Origin: Pirellulales bacterium | Lineage (GTDB): Bacteria; Planctomycetota; Planctomycetia; Pirellulales; Thermoguttaceae | Assembly: GCA_016931995.1 (NCBI GenBank) | Contig: JAFGDS010000067.1 | Span: 1 to 64,000 of the forward strand | DNA: 64,000 nt | Direction of reading: 5' to 3' | Shown here: positions 27,310 through 36,125 of the stretch, piece by piece | How the letters are laid out: each line of letters opens with the position of its first letter | How positions within the stretch are numbered: position 1 is the stretch's first letter | The notes under the pieces: model-generated | The model's database searches: none | The model's input: the letters and a program-made list of their open reading frames with translations, nothing else | Told to the model about the DNA's origin: nothing | Made by a program: the position numbers and the translations under genes

Positions 27310-28376
27310 CACTTACGCACCTCGTCCGTTTGATGCTCGCGGCAATGGGTCGGGTAGCTGCAGGTAAACCCTTCGTAGTTCTTCAGCACGATCTCTTCGT
27401 CGTCGTAATGAACGACCGGATCCGGAATAATGGCGATCTTGCCGACCCCCCCCGACCCGTCGACGACGAAGTGCGGCACGGCCAGGCCCGACGTGTGTCC
27501 CCGCAGAGACGCCATGATGTTAAGCCCCGTCTCGATGGACGTTCGGAAATGGTCGGTTCCACGAACGAGATCCGCCTGGTAGATGTAATACGGCCGGACG
27601 CGGATGGTCAAGAGCTTCTGCACGAGGCGTTTCATCACGGCGGGATCGTCGTTCACGCCTTTGAGAAGGACCGATTGGTTGCCCAGCGGGATGCCGGCGT
27701 CGGCCAACATGTTGCACGCCTTGCTCGATTCCGGCGTGATCTCGCGGGGGTGGTTGAAGTGCGTGTTCAGGAAGAGGGGGTGGTGCCTTTTGAGTATCTT
27801 GCACAGCTCCGGCGTCACCCGTTGGGGAAACGTCACCGGAACGCGGCTTCCGATGCGCAGGATCTCGACGTGCCGGATGGACCGAAGGCTCTTGAGGATC
27901 GCGTCGATCCTCTCGTCGGCCAGCATGAGCGGGTCTCCGCCCGAGACGATGACGTCTCGAATCTCGGGATGTCGCCGAATGTAGTCCAGGCCGCACTGAA
28001 TACCCTCGTCGCTGAGCGACTGCGGGTTGCCCACCTTCCGCTTGCGCGTGCAGAATCGACAATACGTCGCGCAAACGTGGCTAACGTAGAAGAGCACCCG
28101 ATCGGGATACCGGTGCGATATGCTGGGCACCGGGCTGTCGGCCTCTTCGGCCAGCGGGTCCACTTCTCCCGCGTCGTTGAGTTCCTCGATGTCCGGGATG
28201 GCCTGTCTCCAAATGGGATCGCCTTTTTCCCGAATCAAACCCAGGTAGTACCGGCTGACCCGAAGCGGATAAACCTCGTGGACCCGCCGAAGCTCCTCCG
28301 GATCCACGCGGAGTATCTTGGCAAGCTCGTCGGGGCGAGTAATCGCCGTCTGGGCCAGTTGTTTCCACTCACTCAT
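27306..28376 (-). CDS. kamA: Lysine 2,3-aminomutase-family radical SAM enzyme
   Basis: This KamA-family enzyme uses SAM, a [4Fe-4S] cluster and PLP to convert L-lysine to beta-lysine. The cluster motif is CATYCRFC (CxxxCxxC) followed by TRKRKVG. The GGDPL motif (VIVSGGDPLMLAD) is present, as are PLFLNTHFNHPREITPE and GIPLGNQSVLLKGVNDD. The length of 356 residues is closer to EpmB/YjeK (about 340), which acts on EF-P, than to clostridial KamA (about 416), so family alone does not settle the role. The context does favour monomer supply: it is tightly coupled to a lysine-type adenylation enzyme and follows a phosphopantetheinyl transferase, with no epmA or efp nearby. The ATG at 28376 was chosen over a TTG at 28400. 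Confidence 0.92.
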   Translation of the reverse strand: MSEWKQLAQTAITRPDELAKILRVDPEELRRVHEVYPLRVSRYYLGLIREKGDPIWRQAIPDIEELNDAGEVDPLAEEADSPVPSISHRYPDRVLFYVSHVCATYCRFCTRKRKVGNPQSLSDEGIQCGLDYIRRHPEIRDVIVSGGDPLMLADERIDAILKSLRSIRHVEILRIGSRVPVTFPQRVTPELCKILKRHHPLFLNTHFNHPREITPESSKACNMLADAGIPLGNQSVLLKGVNDDPAVMKRLVQKLLTIRVRPYYIYQADLVRGTDHFRTSIETGLNIMASLRGHTSGLAVPHFVVDGSGGVGKIAIIPDPVVHYDDEEIVLKNYEGFTCSYPTHCREHQTDEVRKW

Positions 28377-28424
28377 GACGTTTTTTCCACAGATGCGCAA
28401 TCGCGATGCTACGTCTCAAACGGT

Positions 28425-29207
28425 TCATCCCGCGCGTCGCGGACGATCCCGCTGCCAGTCGGCCAACGGCTCACGGAAAAGGTAATACGTCCATTCCGGC
28501 GCCTTGGGCCCCGGGCATTGGGCCGCCAGCGACAATTGGTAGAAGCCGTCCGGCATCCGAACCTCGTGTGTCGCCAAGTGCAGGCCAACCGGGGGAAGTC
28601 CCCCCGTCTCGGTCCGCGCTAGCCGCAACGGGTCCATCCCGATCTCAAAAGACGAAAAATCAAGCGCGACACCCCGGCCAAGCAACTTCGCATAGGCCTC
28701 TTTCGCCGTCCACAGCCGGAGGAAGTCGCGTGCCCGTTCCGCCCTGGGCCGGCGCGCCAACCAGGCGCGCTCGCCGGGCGCGAGAATGGATTCAGCGGTG
28801 ACCGCGTCGTGCGCCGGATCGAGAAACTCGACGTCGAGTCCGACGGGCGCGCGCAAGGCCACGGCTGCCACGACGAGCCACCGACAGTGCGAGAGACTAA
28901 ACTCCAATGCCGGCAGCCCCGCCGCGTCCACCACGGCCGGCTTCCCCTCATCCGCTGTGCGGAACCGCCAGCAGCGCGGATCGACCTTCCGTGGGGCAGC
29001 GTGGGAAAGGGCCGTCCGAAGCAGTGCGCGAGACACAAGATAGCGACGCCGGTCGGATTCGACACGAAACCGTCCAAGCTGGCGCTGCTCCAAGTCGCTC
29101 AGCAGTTCGAGCCATGCCCCAGGCAATGGCGCACCGTCCGCGCCTGTGGCAGCAATCCACACGTCGACGTGGGGCCTCGTTCGGCAGTACGACCAGGGCA
29201 GAGTCAT
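28425..29207 (-). CDS. 4'-Phosphopantetheinyl transferase (Sfp type)
   Basis: This enzyme transfers the phosphopantetheine arm of CoA to a carrier-domain serine, here most likely Ser550 of the downstream synthetase. The Sfp/AcpS signature is clear: substrate region FSLSHCRWLVVAAVA, magnesium-binding PVGLDVEFLDP, and FLRLWTAKEAYAKLLGRG with the WxxKEAxxK motif. The length of 260 residues is near Sfp (~225), with a ~45-residue tail. It is the first gene of the predicted operon, and 48 nt separate it from kamA. No strong Shine-Dalgarno precedes the ATG. Confidence 0.92.
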   Translation of the reverse strand: MTLPWSYCRTRPHVDVWIAATGADGAPLPGAWLELLSDLEQRQLGRFRVESDRRRYLVSRALLRTALSHAAPRKVDPRCWRFRTADEGKPAVVDAAGLPALEFSLSHCRWLVVAAVALRAPVGLDVEFLDPAHDAVTAESILAPGERAWLARRPRAERARDFLRLWTAKEAYAKLLGRGVALDFSSFEIGMDPLRLARTETGGLPPVGLHLATHEVRMPDGFYQLSLAAQCPGPKAPEWTYYLFREPLADWQRDRPRRAG

Positions 29208-29963
29208 TTGTCGTGGCGGATCTCGTTGTTGAAGCGCCGACCCATCAGCCTGCCATCAGGTCCCTCTCCATCAGGACGCCCTCAAGGGCTTTTCACGTCG
29301 TCGTTGTCCTCGACGACAACTGTGGGCGTATCACAAACCCGTCACACCACTGAAGGCCCCACCCGGGGGTCACCGTAAAACCGGCATACCGCGTTGCCGG
29401 CGGGACAATGGACAAAAACGAGAGGAGATATCGGTGAGATAAAGGGTAATCGCATCGTAAACAGGCAAACAGGGGTTGTCAATAACCGCCACCGCCCGGG
29501 TTCGGCCTGGCGCGGGTGGGTTTGCACCAGTGGGGGGGCTGGACGGGACTTGCGGGCGTCCCCTGTCCGAACATCCGGCGCAATCGGAATGATTGTGGGG
29601 CTCGCCGCGGCGCGGACGGCGTCTCGTCGCGTCGGCCGACGCGCGGATCTCCGTCGGTTCGGCTGCACCGTCGCACGTCAGTCTTTCACAAGAAGGCAGA
29701 CTCAAGGGGACCGCGCCAACCGGCGCCTCGGCGAGACTTCTCCCAGGTGCCATAGGTAGTCCTTGAAAGCCGGCCTTTGACGTTTTTTCCGCGCCGGCCG
29801 GCGAATTGACTCGCGCCCTTCAGGCAGACTTCCGATGGAAGTTAACGGATCTGTGGAAGACGGTGGGGCATTGCCAGCACACAAGCTGGTCCTTCGTCTA
29901 TTACAACCTCACCGCGTCGGTATGGCCCTCCACGTCGCCTCGCTGGGAAAAGGACTGCCCATC
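29208..29963. other. Divergent intergenic region, no gene seen
   Basis: About 750 nt lie between the minus-strand synthetase locus and the plus-strand porin. Open frames in this stretch overlap on both strands and have no recognisable content. The 29400-29490 part is AT-richer and holds the promoter noted separately. Regulation of both divergent units should lie here. Confidence 0.5.
29454..29482 (-). promoter_or_regulatory. Sigma70-like promoter of the synthetase locus
   Basis: On the minus strand TTGACA (29482-29477), a 17-nt spacer and TACGAT (29459-29454) form a near-consensus promoter. The predicted start of transcription near 29447 leaves a leader of about 240 nt before the phosphopantetheinyl transferase ATG. 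No riboswitch or attenuator fold could be identified by eye in the leader. Confidence 0.5.
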
Positions 29964-31310
29964 ATGAACCTGAAAAGCCTCTTCATTGGGATGGCGTTGC
30001 TCGCTGTCTTTGGTCTATCCGCGGCAGCCGCGGCTCAGGGACTGCAACAACCGGCCTCGGTGAATCAGCTCCTTTGGCCCGATGGCACGGATGCGACGCC
30101 GCCGGCTTTCAATCAGGCAGCTGCCTTGCCCGGCCCGGCCCCTGGCGTCCGACCCGTTGGCTACTTCGCCGACGATGAGGACCTGGGCGCCGGAATGGCA
30201 ACCGAGGAGACGCTCCGGTGGACCCCGAACGGCGCCGGCCGCGGGCGTCGGACGCCGCGTGGCTTTGAATTCGGCGGCTGGCTCCAACAGGGTTTCTCGG
30301 CGGCGGGTAACAACCCCATCGACCGCTTTAATGGTGTCGTCGGAATGAACGATCGCCATGCGGAATACCAGATGAACCAGCTATGGTTTTTCCTGGAACG
30401 CGAGACGGCAATCCGCGGCGACGGTTGGGACATCGGCGGCCGGGTCGACGTCATGTTGGGTACCGACGCCTATTTCATCCAGTGTAAGGACGGGCTCGAG
30501 GCCAACTGGAATCAGCGAGAGCGCTTCTATCAGATGGCGCTGCCTCAGTTCTACATGGACGTCGCCTACAATGACTTCACGTTCACGATGGGCCACTTCA
30601 TCAGCCCCTTGGAATGGGAATCGTACCTGGCGCCCCACAACTTCTTCTACTCTCATTCCTATGCGTTCATGTACGCCGTGCCCGGCACCTTGACCGGCGG
30701 CCTGCTCACGTGGGACCTCACCGATCAAGCCCAGGTATATGGCGGTTTCCATCGAGGCGGCGATCAGTTTGAAGACACCGACGGTCTTAACGCGTTGAAC
30801 TTCATCGGCGGCGTGAGCTGGGAAAGCGAGGACGAGGACACGTACCTCGAATTCGGCATCGACGCCGAGGAGGACGGCCCCGGCGATCAAGTGGTGATGG
30901 GGGCGATCTCGATGCTACGGAAGCTCGGCGACCGGACCGATTGGATGATCGAGTACGTGCAAGGACACAAGGACGCCTGCGGAAACGACTGGTACGGAAT
31001 CAACCAGCACCTCATTCACAAGATCAACTGCTGCTGGACGGTCGGCGCCCGGCTCGAGTGGTTCCGCGACGACGATGGAGGCGTGGTGTACGGCTACCGA
31101 CAAGGAAACCTCGCGCACGGACCCTTCATCGGCAACTTCTGGGAACTAACGCTGGGGCTCAACTACCAGATCCGACAGAACCTCCTCCTTCGCAACGAAG
31201 TGCGTTGGGATTGGTATACGGCCGATCACGCGGGCGGGCCGCGCCCCTTCGACGGCGGCGACCGGAACCGGCAATTTCTCTACGGCATCGATTTGATTTA
31301 CACGTTCTGA
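29964..31310 (+). CDS. Outer-membrane beta-barrel porin (BBP2/OmpL-like)
   Basis: The 448-residue protein has a Sec signal peptide (MNLKSLFIGMALLAVFGLSA, cleavage near AAAQG). A ~60-residue Pro-rich spacer follows, then many alternating, aromatic-rich strands typical of a barrel: FEFGGWLQQGFSAAGN, NDRHAEYQMNQLWFFLERE, DIGGRVDVMLGTDAYFIQ and WELTLGLNYQIRQNLLLRNE, ending in a strand ...LYGIDLIYTF with terminal Phe, the usual outer-membrane signature. The ATG at 29964 was chosen because it starts the signal peptide and AGGA lies 9 nt before it; the longer frame from 29835 adds implausible sequence. A role in solute passage is inferred from the family only. Confidence 0.85.
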   Translation: MNLKSLFIGMALLAVFGLSAAAAAQGLQQPASVNQLLWPDGTDATPPAFNQAAALPGPAPGVRPVGYFADDEDLGAGMATEETLRWTPNGAGRGRRTPRGFEFGGWLQQGFSAAGNNPIDRFNGVVGMNDRHAEYQMNQLWFFLERETAIRGDGWDIGGRVDVMLGTDAYFIQCKDGLEANWNQRERFYQMALPQFYMDVAYNDFTFTMGHFISPLEWESYLAPHNFFYSHSYAFMYAVPGTLTGGLLTWDLTDQAQVYGGFHRGGDQFEDTDGLNALNFIGGVSWESEDEDTYLEFGIDAEEDGPGDQVVMGAISMLRKLGDRTDWMIEYVQGHKDACGNDWYGINQHLIHKINCCWTVGARLEWFRDDDGGVVYGYRQGNLAHGPFIGNFWELTLGLNYQIRQNLLLRNEVRWDWYTADHAGGPRPFDGGDRNRQFLYGIDLIYTF

Positions 31311-31338
31311 CAAAGCGGCCCGCATCACGCGACGGCCT

Positions 31339-31596
31339 TTGGGAATACTCCTGCCTCCGGCGGCTCGCGGATCGCTCTGGACCGACGTGTTCGTCTCGAT
31401 TCCCTGGGCGGTGATCGCCTTCCTGCTGGGCACGGCACTTTACGCCTTCTACAGCTTCAACCTCCGCGTGACGAACCCTCACGCGGAGTGTGAGGAGTAC
31501 AAACCCGCCCCACGCGGACTTACGCCAACTCCGGCAACTCGTACCCCTCCCGACGCGGGCGAGACAGCAACGCGTTGGCGGCGTCCGAGTTGGTGA
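31339..31596 (+). CDS. Possible small membrane protein or gene remnant
   Basis: An 85-codon frame begins 28 nt after the porin. The middle encodes a convincing membrane helix (WTDVFVSIPWAVIAFLLGTA followed by LYAFYSFNLRVTNP), but the last ~30 codons overlap the 3' end of the oppositely oriented oxidoreductase and look random. It may be a remnant of a transporter end or a real small protein that stops earlier. No Shine-Dalgarno is evident. Confidence 0.28.
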   Translation: MGILLPPAARGSLWTDVFVSIPWAVIAFLLGTALYAFYSFNLRVTNPHAECEEYKPAPRGLTPTPATRTPPDAGETATRWRRPSW

Positions 31597-32908
31597 ATCG
31601 CTCGGCCACGGGGTCCCATTTCAGGGGCACGCCGACTTCGCCGACCTCGCGGACGATATTCACCAGGTAACACAGCGACGACGCCCGCTGGCCGATCTCG
31701 ACGTCGGCGTTGCAGCGATGGCGGGTTTTGATGCCGTCCACCCAGTTTTCGATGTGGTAGGTGTTTTCATCCCGCTTATTCGGCCCGGGGTTGTCGGGCG
31801 AATTGACCAGCTCCTTGGGATTGCTGGCGATTTTATCGCGGTTGATCTCGATTTTGCCCTTCTCGCCGACGAAGATCGCCCCGAGGCCCGGCCCGCGGTC
31901 GCCGTCCATGTGCAGACGCAGCTCCGTGCCACTGGCGAACTTCATGCGGACCTTCGCCCGCGGGCCCACCACCGGCTGGGCCAGGCGGCGGAGGTATTCG
32001 AGCGAGGTTTCATCGTCCTCGGGCACGGTCTCGAACTTGCCGCAGGGCATCTCCTTCACCGGCTCCTCGAGCACGATCTCGGTGGGGCCGGTGTCGTCGG
32101 TGCCCAGGGCGCGGTTGATTTGGTCGTAGGAATGGGTGCCCCAGCCGGTTACGCCAAAGCACAGCCCGCCGCCGTCGTAGTCCCACCACCGCATCCAATC
32201 GCGGTGCAGCTCGGTGTGGTACGGCCGGAACTCGGCCTGGTTGGTCCAGATGTCCCACCAATCGCCGCTGCCGCCGGGGGGCAGGGGCTCGCCGGGCTTG
32301 CCGGGCCAGCGGTTCGGCCCGACGAAGTTCGGCGCGAGCACCGTGCGGATCTTGCCGATCGCCCCGTTCTTCACCAGGTCGCTCGCCCAGTTGTTCATCG
32401 GCATCGACCGCTGCTGCGTGCCCACCTGGGTGACGCGGTCGTATTTCCGCGCGGCGTTGACCATGTAGCGCCCCTCGGCGATGGTCAGGCACATGGGCTT
32501 TTCGATGTAGGTGTCCAGGCCGGCCTGCATGGCGTGCACGGCGACCCACGCGCGGGCGTGGGTGGTGGTCTCGATCATCACGCCGTCGAGCTTCTCCTTG
32601 TCGAACATCTGGCGGAAGTCGGTGTACACGGCCCAGTTTTTGTCCTTGCCCACCGCCTGGACGAACGAGTCGCAAAGCGGCGCGAAGCAGTCGCAGACGG
32701 CCTTGATCTGGATGGTGGGCACCGCGTCGCACGAGCCGACGATGCCCCGGGCGCGGCCGCCCAGGCCGATGATGGCCACGGTCGCCTTGTCGTTCGCGCC
32801 AGGTTGGCCCGGGGCGCCCAACACGCGCGAGGGAACCAGATACGGCAAGGCCAGCGAGGCCGCCCCCGCTCGAAGCACGTCGCGTCGCGTCCATTTGTTT
32901 TTGGGCAT
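31520..32908 (-). CDS. Tat-exported Gfo/Idh/MocA-family oxidoreductase
   Basis: This NAD(P)-dependent oxidoreductase has an N-terminal twin-arginine signal (WTRRDVLRAGAASLALPYLV), so it is predicted to fold in the cytoplasm with its cofactor and be exported. The Rossmann fold begins KATVAIIGLGGRARGIVGS (~residues 42-60). The family motif EKPMCLTIAEGRYMVNAARK is typical, with the catalytic Lys in EKP. The C-terminal substrate domain includes WWDIWTNQAEFRPYHTELHRDWMRWWDYDGGG, a pattern common in planctomycete paralogues. The length of 462 residues is normal for this exported subgroup. GAGG lies upstream of the start. The substrate is probably a sugar or sugar acid, and the neighbours do not refine this. 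Confidence 0.9.
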   Translation of the reverse strand: MPKNKWTRRDVLRAGAASLALPYLVPSRVLGAPGQPGANDKATVAIIGLGGRARGIVGSCDAVPTIQIKAVCDCFAPLCDSFVQAVGKDKNWAVYTDFRQMFDKEKLDGVMIETTTHARAWVAVHAMQAGLDTYIEKPMCLTIAEGRYMVNAARKYDRVTQVGTQQRSMPMNNWASDLVKNGAIGKIRTVLAPNFVGPNRWPGKPGEPLPPGGSGDWWDIWTNQAEFRPYHTELHRDWMRWWDYDGGGLCFGVTGWGTHSYDQINRALGTDDTGPTEIVLEEPVKEMPCGKFETVPEDDETSLEYLRRLAQPVVGPRAKVRMKFASGTELRLHMDGDRGPGLGAIFVGEKGKIEINRDKIASNPKELVNSPDNPGPNKRDENTYHIENWVDGIKTRHRCNADVEIGQRASSLCYLVNIVREVGEVGVPLKWDPVAERFTNSDAANALLSRPRREGYELPELA

Positions 32909-33615
32909 CGTAACACCTCAGTTTGCAGAAGGATGGAGAGTTTCTTGGGGGTGGAGGGGAGAATTGCCCCGGGGACCCTCATTATCGCCCGCCGGGACGG
33001 CCTCGGTCAAGCAAGGGCCGGGCGTCCCACCCGAAGTCACCCGGCGGCTTGCCCCCGCCCCGTAGCACAGCCGCCCTCGGCTGTGCAAACCGGCCAACAC
33101 GGCCGAGGGCGGCTGTGCCACGGGCGGATCGTCGCCTCATCCATTGCCCTCAGGCGCGATGGACCACCCGTGCGACAACCCCCGGATTGCCCCCGGAAGG
33201 ATTTGGACGGATACTGGTCCCTGTTGGGCAAGCCAACAGGGACACCCTTCGGTTCTCCATGGGACCCTTGTCTCCAGCCCCGGCGTTCACGTGCCCTTTT
33301 CTCCAGCCCAGACGTTCACGTACCCTTTTCTCTAGCCCAGGCGTTTACGCCTGGGAAACGGAAGACGAATACCATTTCCTCCCCAAGCCCCCTTCAGGGG
33401 GCGACACGAAACAATCCCCAGGCGTAAACGCCCTGGGCTGGAGAAAGGACGTATGGACGCCCTGGGCTAGAGATAAGGCGTGCAAGCACGAACAACACGC
33501 CGTGTGCCACTGGCTCCGCCAGTGCCGGACTTTTTGGCCCTTCGTTGCACTGGCGGAGCCCGTGACACACGTGCGGCCAGCAGCACACACAAACAACCCG
33601 TATTGAGGAGTTTTC
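32909..33615. repeat. Dense cluster of dispersed palindromes
   Basis: The whole 700-nt gap before rnr is repeat-like. ACAGCCGCCCTCGGCTGTGC and its complement face each other at ~33066-33120. Three degenerate ~30-nt units of TTCTCCAGCCCAGGCGTTCACG follow at ~33268-33352, with inverted counterparts (CCCAGGCGTAAACGCC, GCCCTGGGCTGGAGAAAGG) at ~33418-33470. The palindrome GTGCCACTGGCTCCGCCAGTG lies at 33505-33525, and an inverted copy at 33547-33566. No gene was found. GAGGAG just before 33616 belongs to rnr. Confidence 0.75.
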
Positions 33616-35931
33616 ATGCAAAAACACACGCCAGATCAGACGGCGCTTGAGGAAAGAATTTTGGCGTTCGTCGCCCGGCCGGGTTACCAGCCCGTCAAGC
33701 CCAGGGTGATTGCCCAAAAGCTCGGCGTGACCAAAGAACAGGCCATGGAGTTGAAGCAGGCGATCAAACGGCTCGTCCAGCGGGGGCGGCTCGCCTACGG
33801 GGCCAGCCACCTGGTGCGGCCCGCCGACGCCGCGCCGACGCAGGCCAAGCAGGCCAAGGCGCCGGCCAATCTGCTGGTGGGCGTCTTCCGCCGCAACGAA
33901 AAGGGTTTCGGATTCGTGCGGCTGTCCGCCTCGGCCGGCGCGAAAACGCCGATGGCCGACGTCTTCATCCCCGCCCAGCGAGCCGGCAACGCCTCGACGG
34001 GCGATCTCGTGCAGATCCGCGTGCTGAAGGACCGCGCCCCGTCGCGGGGCCAGCCGCCCGAGCCCGACCGCGGCCCCCGCGGCGAAATCGTCGAGATCCT
34101 CCAGCGCCAGACGCACCGCTTCGTCGGCACGTATTTCGCCGCGGAAGGCACGGGCTTCGTCCAGGTGGACGGCCCGCTCTTCTCCGCGCCCGTGGCCGTC
34201 GGCGATCCCGGGGCCAAGGGCGTCCGCGACGACGACAAAGTCGTGATCGAAATGGTCCGCTTCCCCTCGCAATACAACCAGGGCGAAGGCGTCATCGTCG
34301 AGGTGCTCGGCGCGGCCGGCCAGCCGCGGGTGGACACGCTTTCGGTCATCCGCGAGTTCGAACTGCCCGACGAGTTCGCCGACGACGCCCTGGCCCAGGC
34401 GCACCAACAAGCCGACTCGTTCGACGGATCGGTCCCCAAGGGCCGAACGGATCTGTCGGGCACGACGATCATCACGATCGACCCGGCCGACGCCAGGGAC
34501 TTTGACGACGCGATTTCGCTGGAGCGGATCGAGCGGGGCCATTGGCGGCTGGGCGTGCATATCGCCGACGTGGCCCACTTCGTTCCGTCCGGCACGCCGC
34601 TGGACCGCGAGGCCCTGCGCCGCGGCACGAGCGTGTATCTGCCCGATCGCGTCATCCCGATGTTGCCCGAGGTGATCTCCAACAGCCTGGCCAGCCTTCA
34701 GCCGGGCAAACCCCGCTTCACGAAGACCGCGTTCATCGAATTCACGCCCGAAGGCCAGCCCGTGGCGACCGACTTTTGCGACTCGGTTATCGCGAGCGCG
34801 AAGCGGCTCAACTACGAGCAGGTGGACGAGTTTCTGGCCGACCCGGCCCCGTGGCGGCGCAAGCTCGGGGCGAAGGTCCACGACCTGCTGGGCCGGATGC
34901 ACGAGCTGGCCATGATCCTGCGGCGGCGCAGGTTCGAGCGCGGGGCGCTGGACATCACCATGCCCGAAGTGAAGATCGACCTGGACCGCGACGGCCGCGT
35001 GTCCGGGGCGCACGTCGTCTCGTACACGGAAAGCCACCAGATCATCGAGGAGTTCATGCTCGCCGCCAACGAGGCGGTCGCCCAGCGGCTGGCCAGCCAG
35101 GGTCTCGCGTTCCTTCGCCGCATCCACGCAACGCCCAGCGAAGAGAAGATGAAGCTCTTGACCGAGTTCGTCACCGGGCTGGGCTTCAAGACGGACAGCC
35201 TGCGGGATCGTTTTGCCCTGCAAAAGATACTTCGCCAGGCGGCCGGCCGGCCCGAGCGGCACGCCGTCAATTTCGCCGTGCTCCGGTCGATGCAGCAGGC
35301 GATTTATGCTCCTCAAGATGAAGGCCACTACGCCCTGGCCAGCGAGTGCTATTGCCACTTCACCTCGCCGATCCGCCGCTATCCAGACCTGACCGTGCAC
35401 CGGCTGCTCGGGGCCCTCTTGGCCGGGAAAAAACCCGTGCAGAACATGGCCGAACTCGTCGTGCTGGGCGAACATTGCAGCGACCGCGAGCGCCGCGCCG
35501 AGAAAGCCGAACGCGAGCTCGTGAAGCTCAAGCTACTGGGCTACCTGAGCGACCGGATTGGCCAGGAGATGGACGGCGTGGTGACCGGAGTGGAGCGGTT
35601 TGGCCTGTTCGTCCAGGGCATCGAGCTGCCGGCGGAGGGCCTGGTCCACGTCGATTCGCTCGTGGACGACCACTACACGTTCGATCGCGCCAGTCGCACG
35701 CTCTCCGGCTTCCGCCGCGGCAATGCCTTCCGCCTGGGCGACCGCCTGCGGGTGGCCGTGGCCCGGGTGGACCTGCCTCGGCGCGAATTGGACTTCCGCC
35801 TGGTCGGCGCCGGCGCGCGGGGAAGGGCGACAAAGCCCGTCTCGAAGAAGCCCGTATCGAAAAAGCCCGCCGTGCCCGCCAAACCCTCGAAGCCCCGGCG
35901 GGCGCCGACGAAGAAGGGGCGGCGGCGGTGA
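33616..35931 (+). CDS. rnr: Ribonuclease R
   Basis: This is a 3'-to-5' exoribonuclease of the RNB family that degrades structured RNA. An N-terminal winged-helix segment (RVIAQKLGVTKEQAMELKQA, ~30-50) is followed by cold-shock-like domains (~85-210). The RNB core has the catalytic Asp cluster DPADARDFDDAISLE (~residues 290-304) and LGVHIADVAHFV, and HFTSPIRRYPDL is another signature. The C-terminal S1 domain begins near DGVVTGVERFGLFVQ. The last ~35 residues are Lys/Pro/Arg-rich, as in many RNase R proteins. The length of 771 residues is normal, and GAGGAG lies 7 nt before the ATG. Confidence 0.96.
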   Translation: MQKHTPDQTALEERILAFVARPGYQPVKPRVIAQKLGVTKEQAMELKQAIKRLVQRGRLAYGASHLVRPADAAPTQAKQAKAPANLLVGVFRRNEKGFGFVRLSASAGAKTPMADVFIPAQRAGNASTGDLVQIRVLKDRAPSRGQPPEPDRGPRGEIVEILQRQTHRFVGTYFAAEGTGFVQVDGPLFSAPVAVGDPGAKGVRDDDKVVIEMVRFPSQYNQGEGVIVEVLGAAGQPRVDTLSVIREFELPDEFADDALAQAHQQADSFDGSVPKGRTDLSGTTIITIDPADARDFDDAISLERIERGHWRLGVHIADVAHFVPSGTPLDREALRRGTSVYLPDRVIPMLPEVISNSLASLQPGKPRFTKTAFIEFTPEGQPVATDFCDSVIASAKRLNYEQVDEFLADPAPWRRKLGAKVHDLLGRMHELAMILRRRRFERGALDITMPEVKIDLDRDGRVSGAHVVSYTESHQIIEEFMLAANEAVAQRLASQGLAFLRRIHATPSEEKMKLLTEFVTGLGFKTDSLRDRFALQKILRQAAGRPERHAVNFAVLRSMQQAIYAPQDEGHYALASECYCHFTSPIRRYPDLTVHRLLGALLAGKKPVQNMAELVVLGEHCSDRERRAEKAERELVKLKLLGYLSDRIGQEMDGVVTGVERFGLFVQGIELPAEGLVHVDSLVDDHYTFDRASRTLSGFRRGNAFRLGDRLRVAVARVDLPRRELDFRLVGAGARGRATKPVSKKPVSKKPAVPAKPSKPRRAPTKKGRRR

Positions 35932-35966
35932 GTAGCTTGGGCGCCATGCTCACGCTTGCCGTCCAA

Positions 35967-36124
35967 TGCAACGACATGGGTTACAGGTAGTGAAGGGACA
36001 TGGGTAACACTTTTTCGGGCATAATGCGCCTCCAGAAAGACGGTGGGTTATGCCCTGGAAGGTGGTGCCCCTGTCGGAGATTCGATTGGCGTTTGTGCAT
36101 CGGGTTGTGTCGTTAGCGTTCCGC
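35967..36124 (+). pseudogene. 5' remnant of an IS481-like element
   Basis: The DNA starts with TGCAACGACATGGGTTACAG and repeats ACATGGGTAACAC, a pattern like IS481-family ends. At 36050 the frame MPWKVVPLSEIRLAFVHRVV resembles the first residues of IS481-type transposases. The frame loses similarity after ~24 codons, where a dispersed palindrome (GCACTGGCAAAGCCCGTGGC, 36126-36145) begins. Only the left end remains. Confidence 0.45.
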
Positions 36125-36125
36125 T

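Noticed and set aside
33268-33352. Possible CRISPR-like repeats in front of rnr
   Set aside because: Only three degenerate ~30-nt units follow each other directly without spacers, and inverted copies are present.
31490-33427. A 645-codon plus-strand frame
   Set aside because: It is antisense to the Gfo/Idh gene and runs through the repeat cluster.
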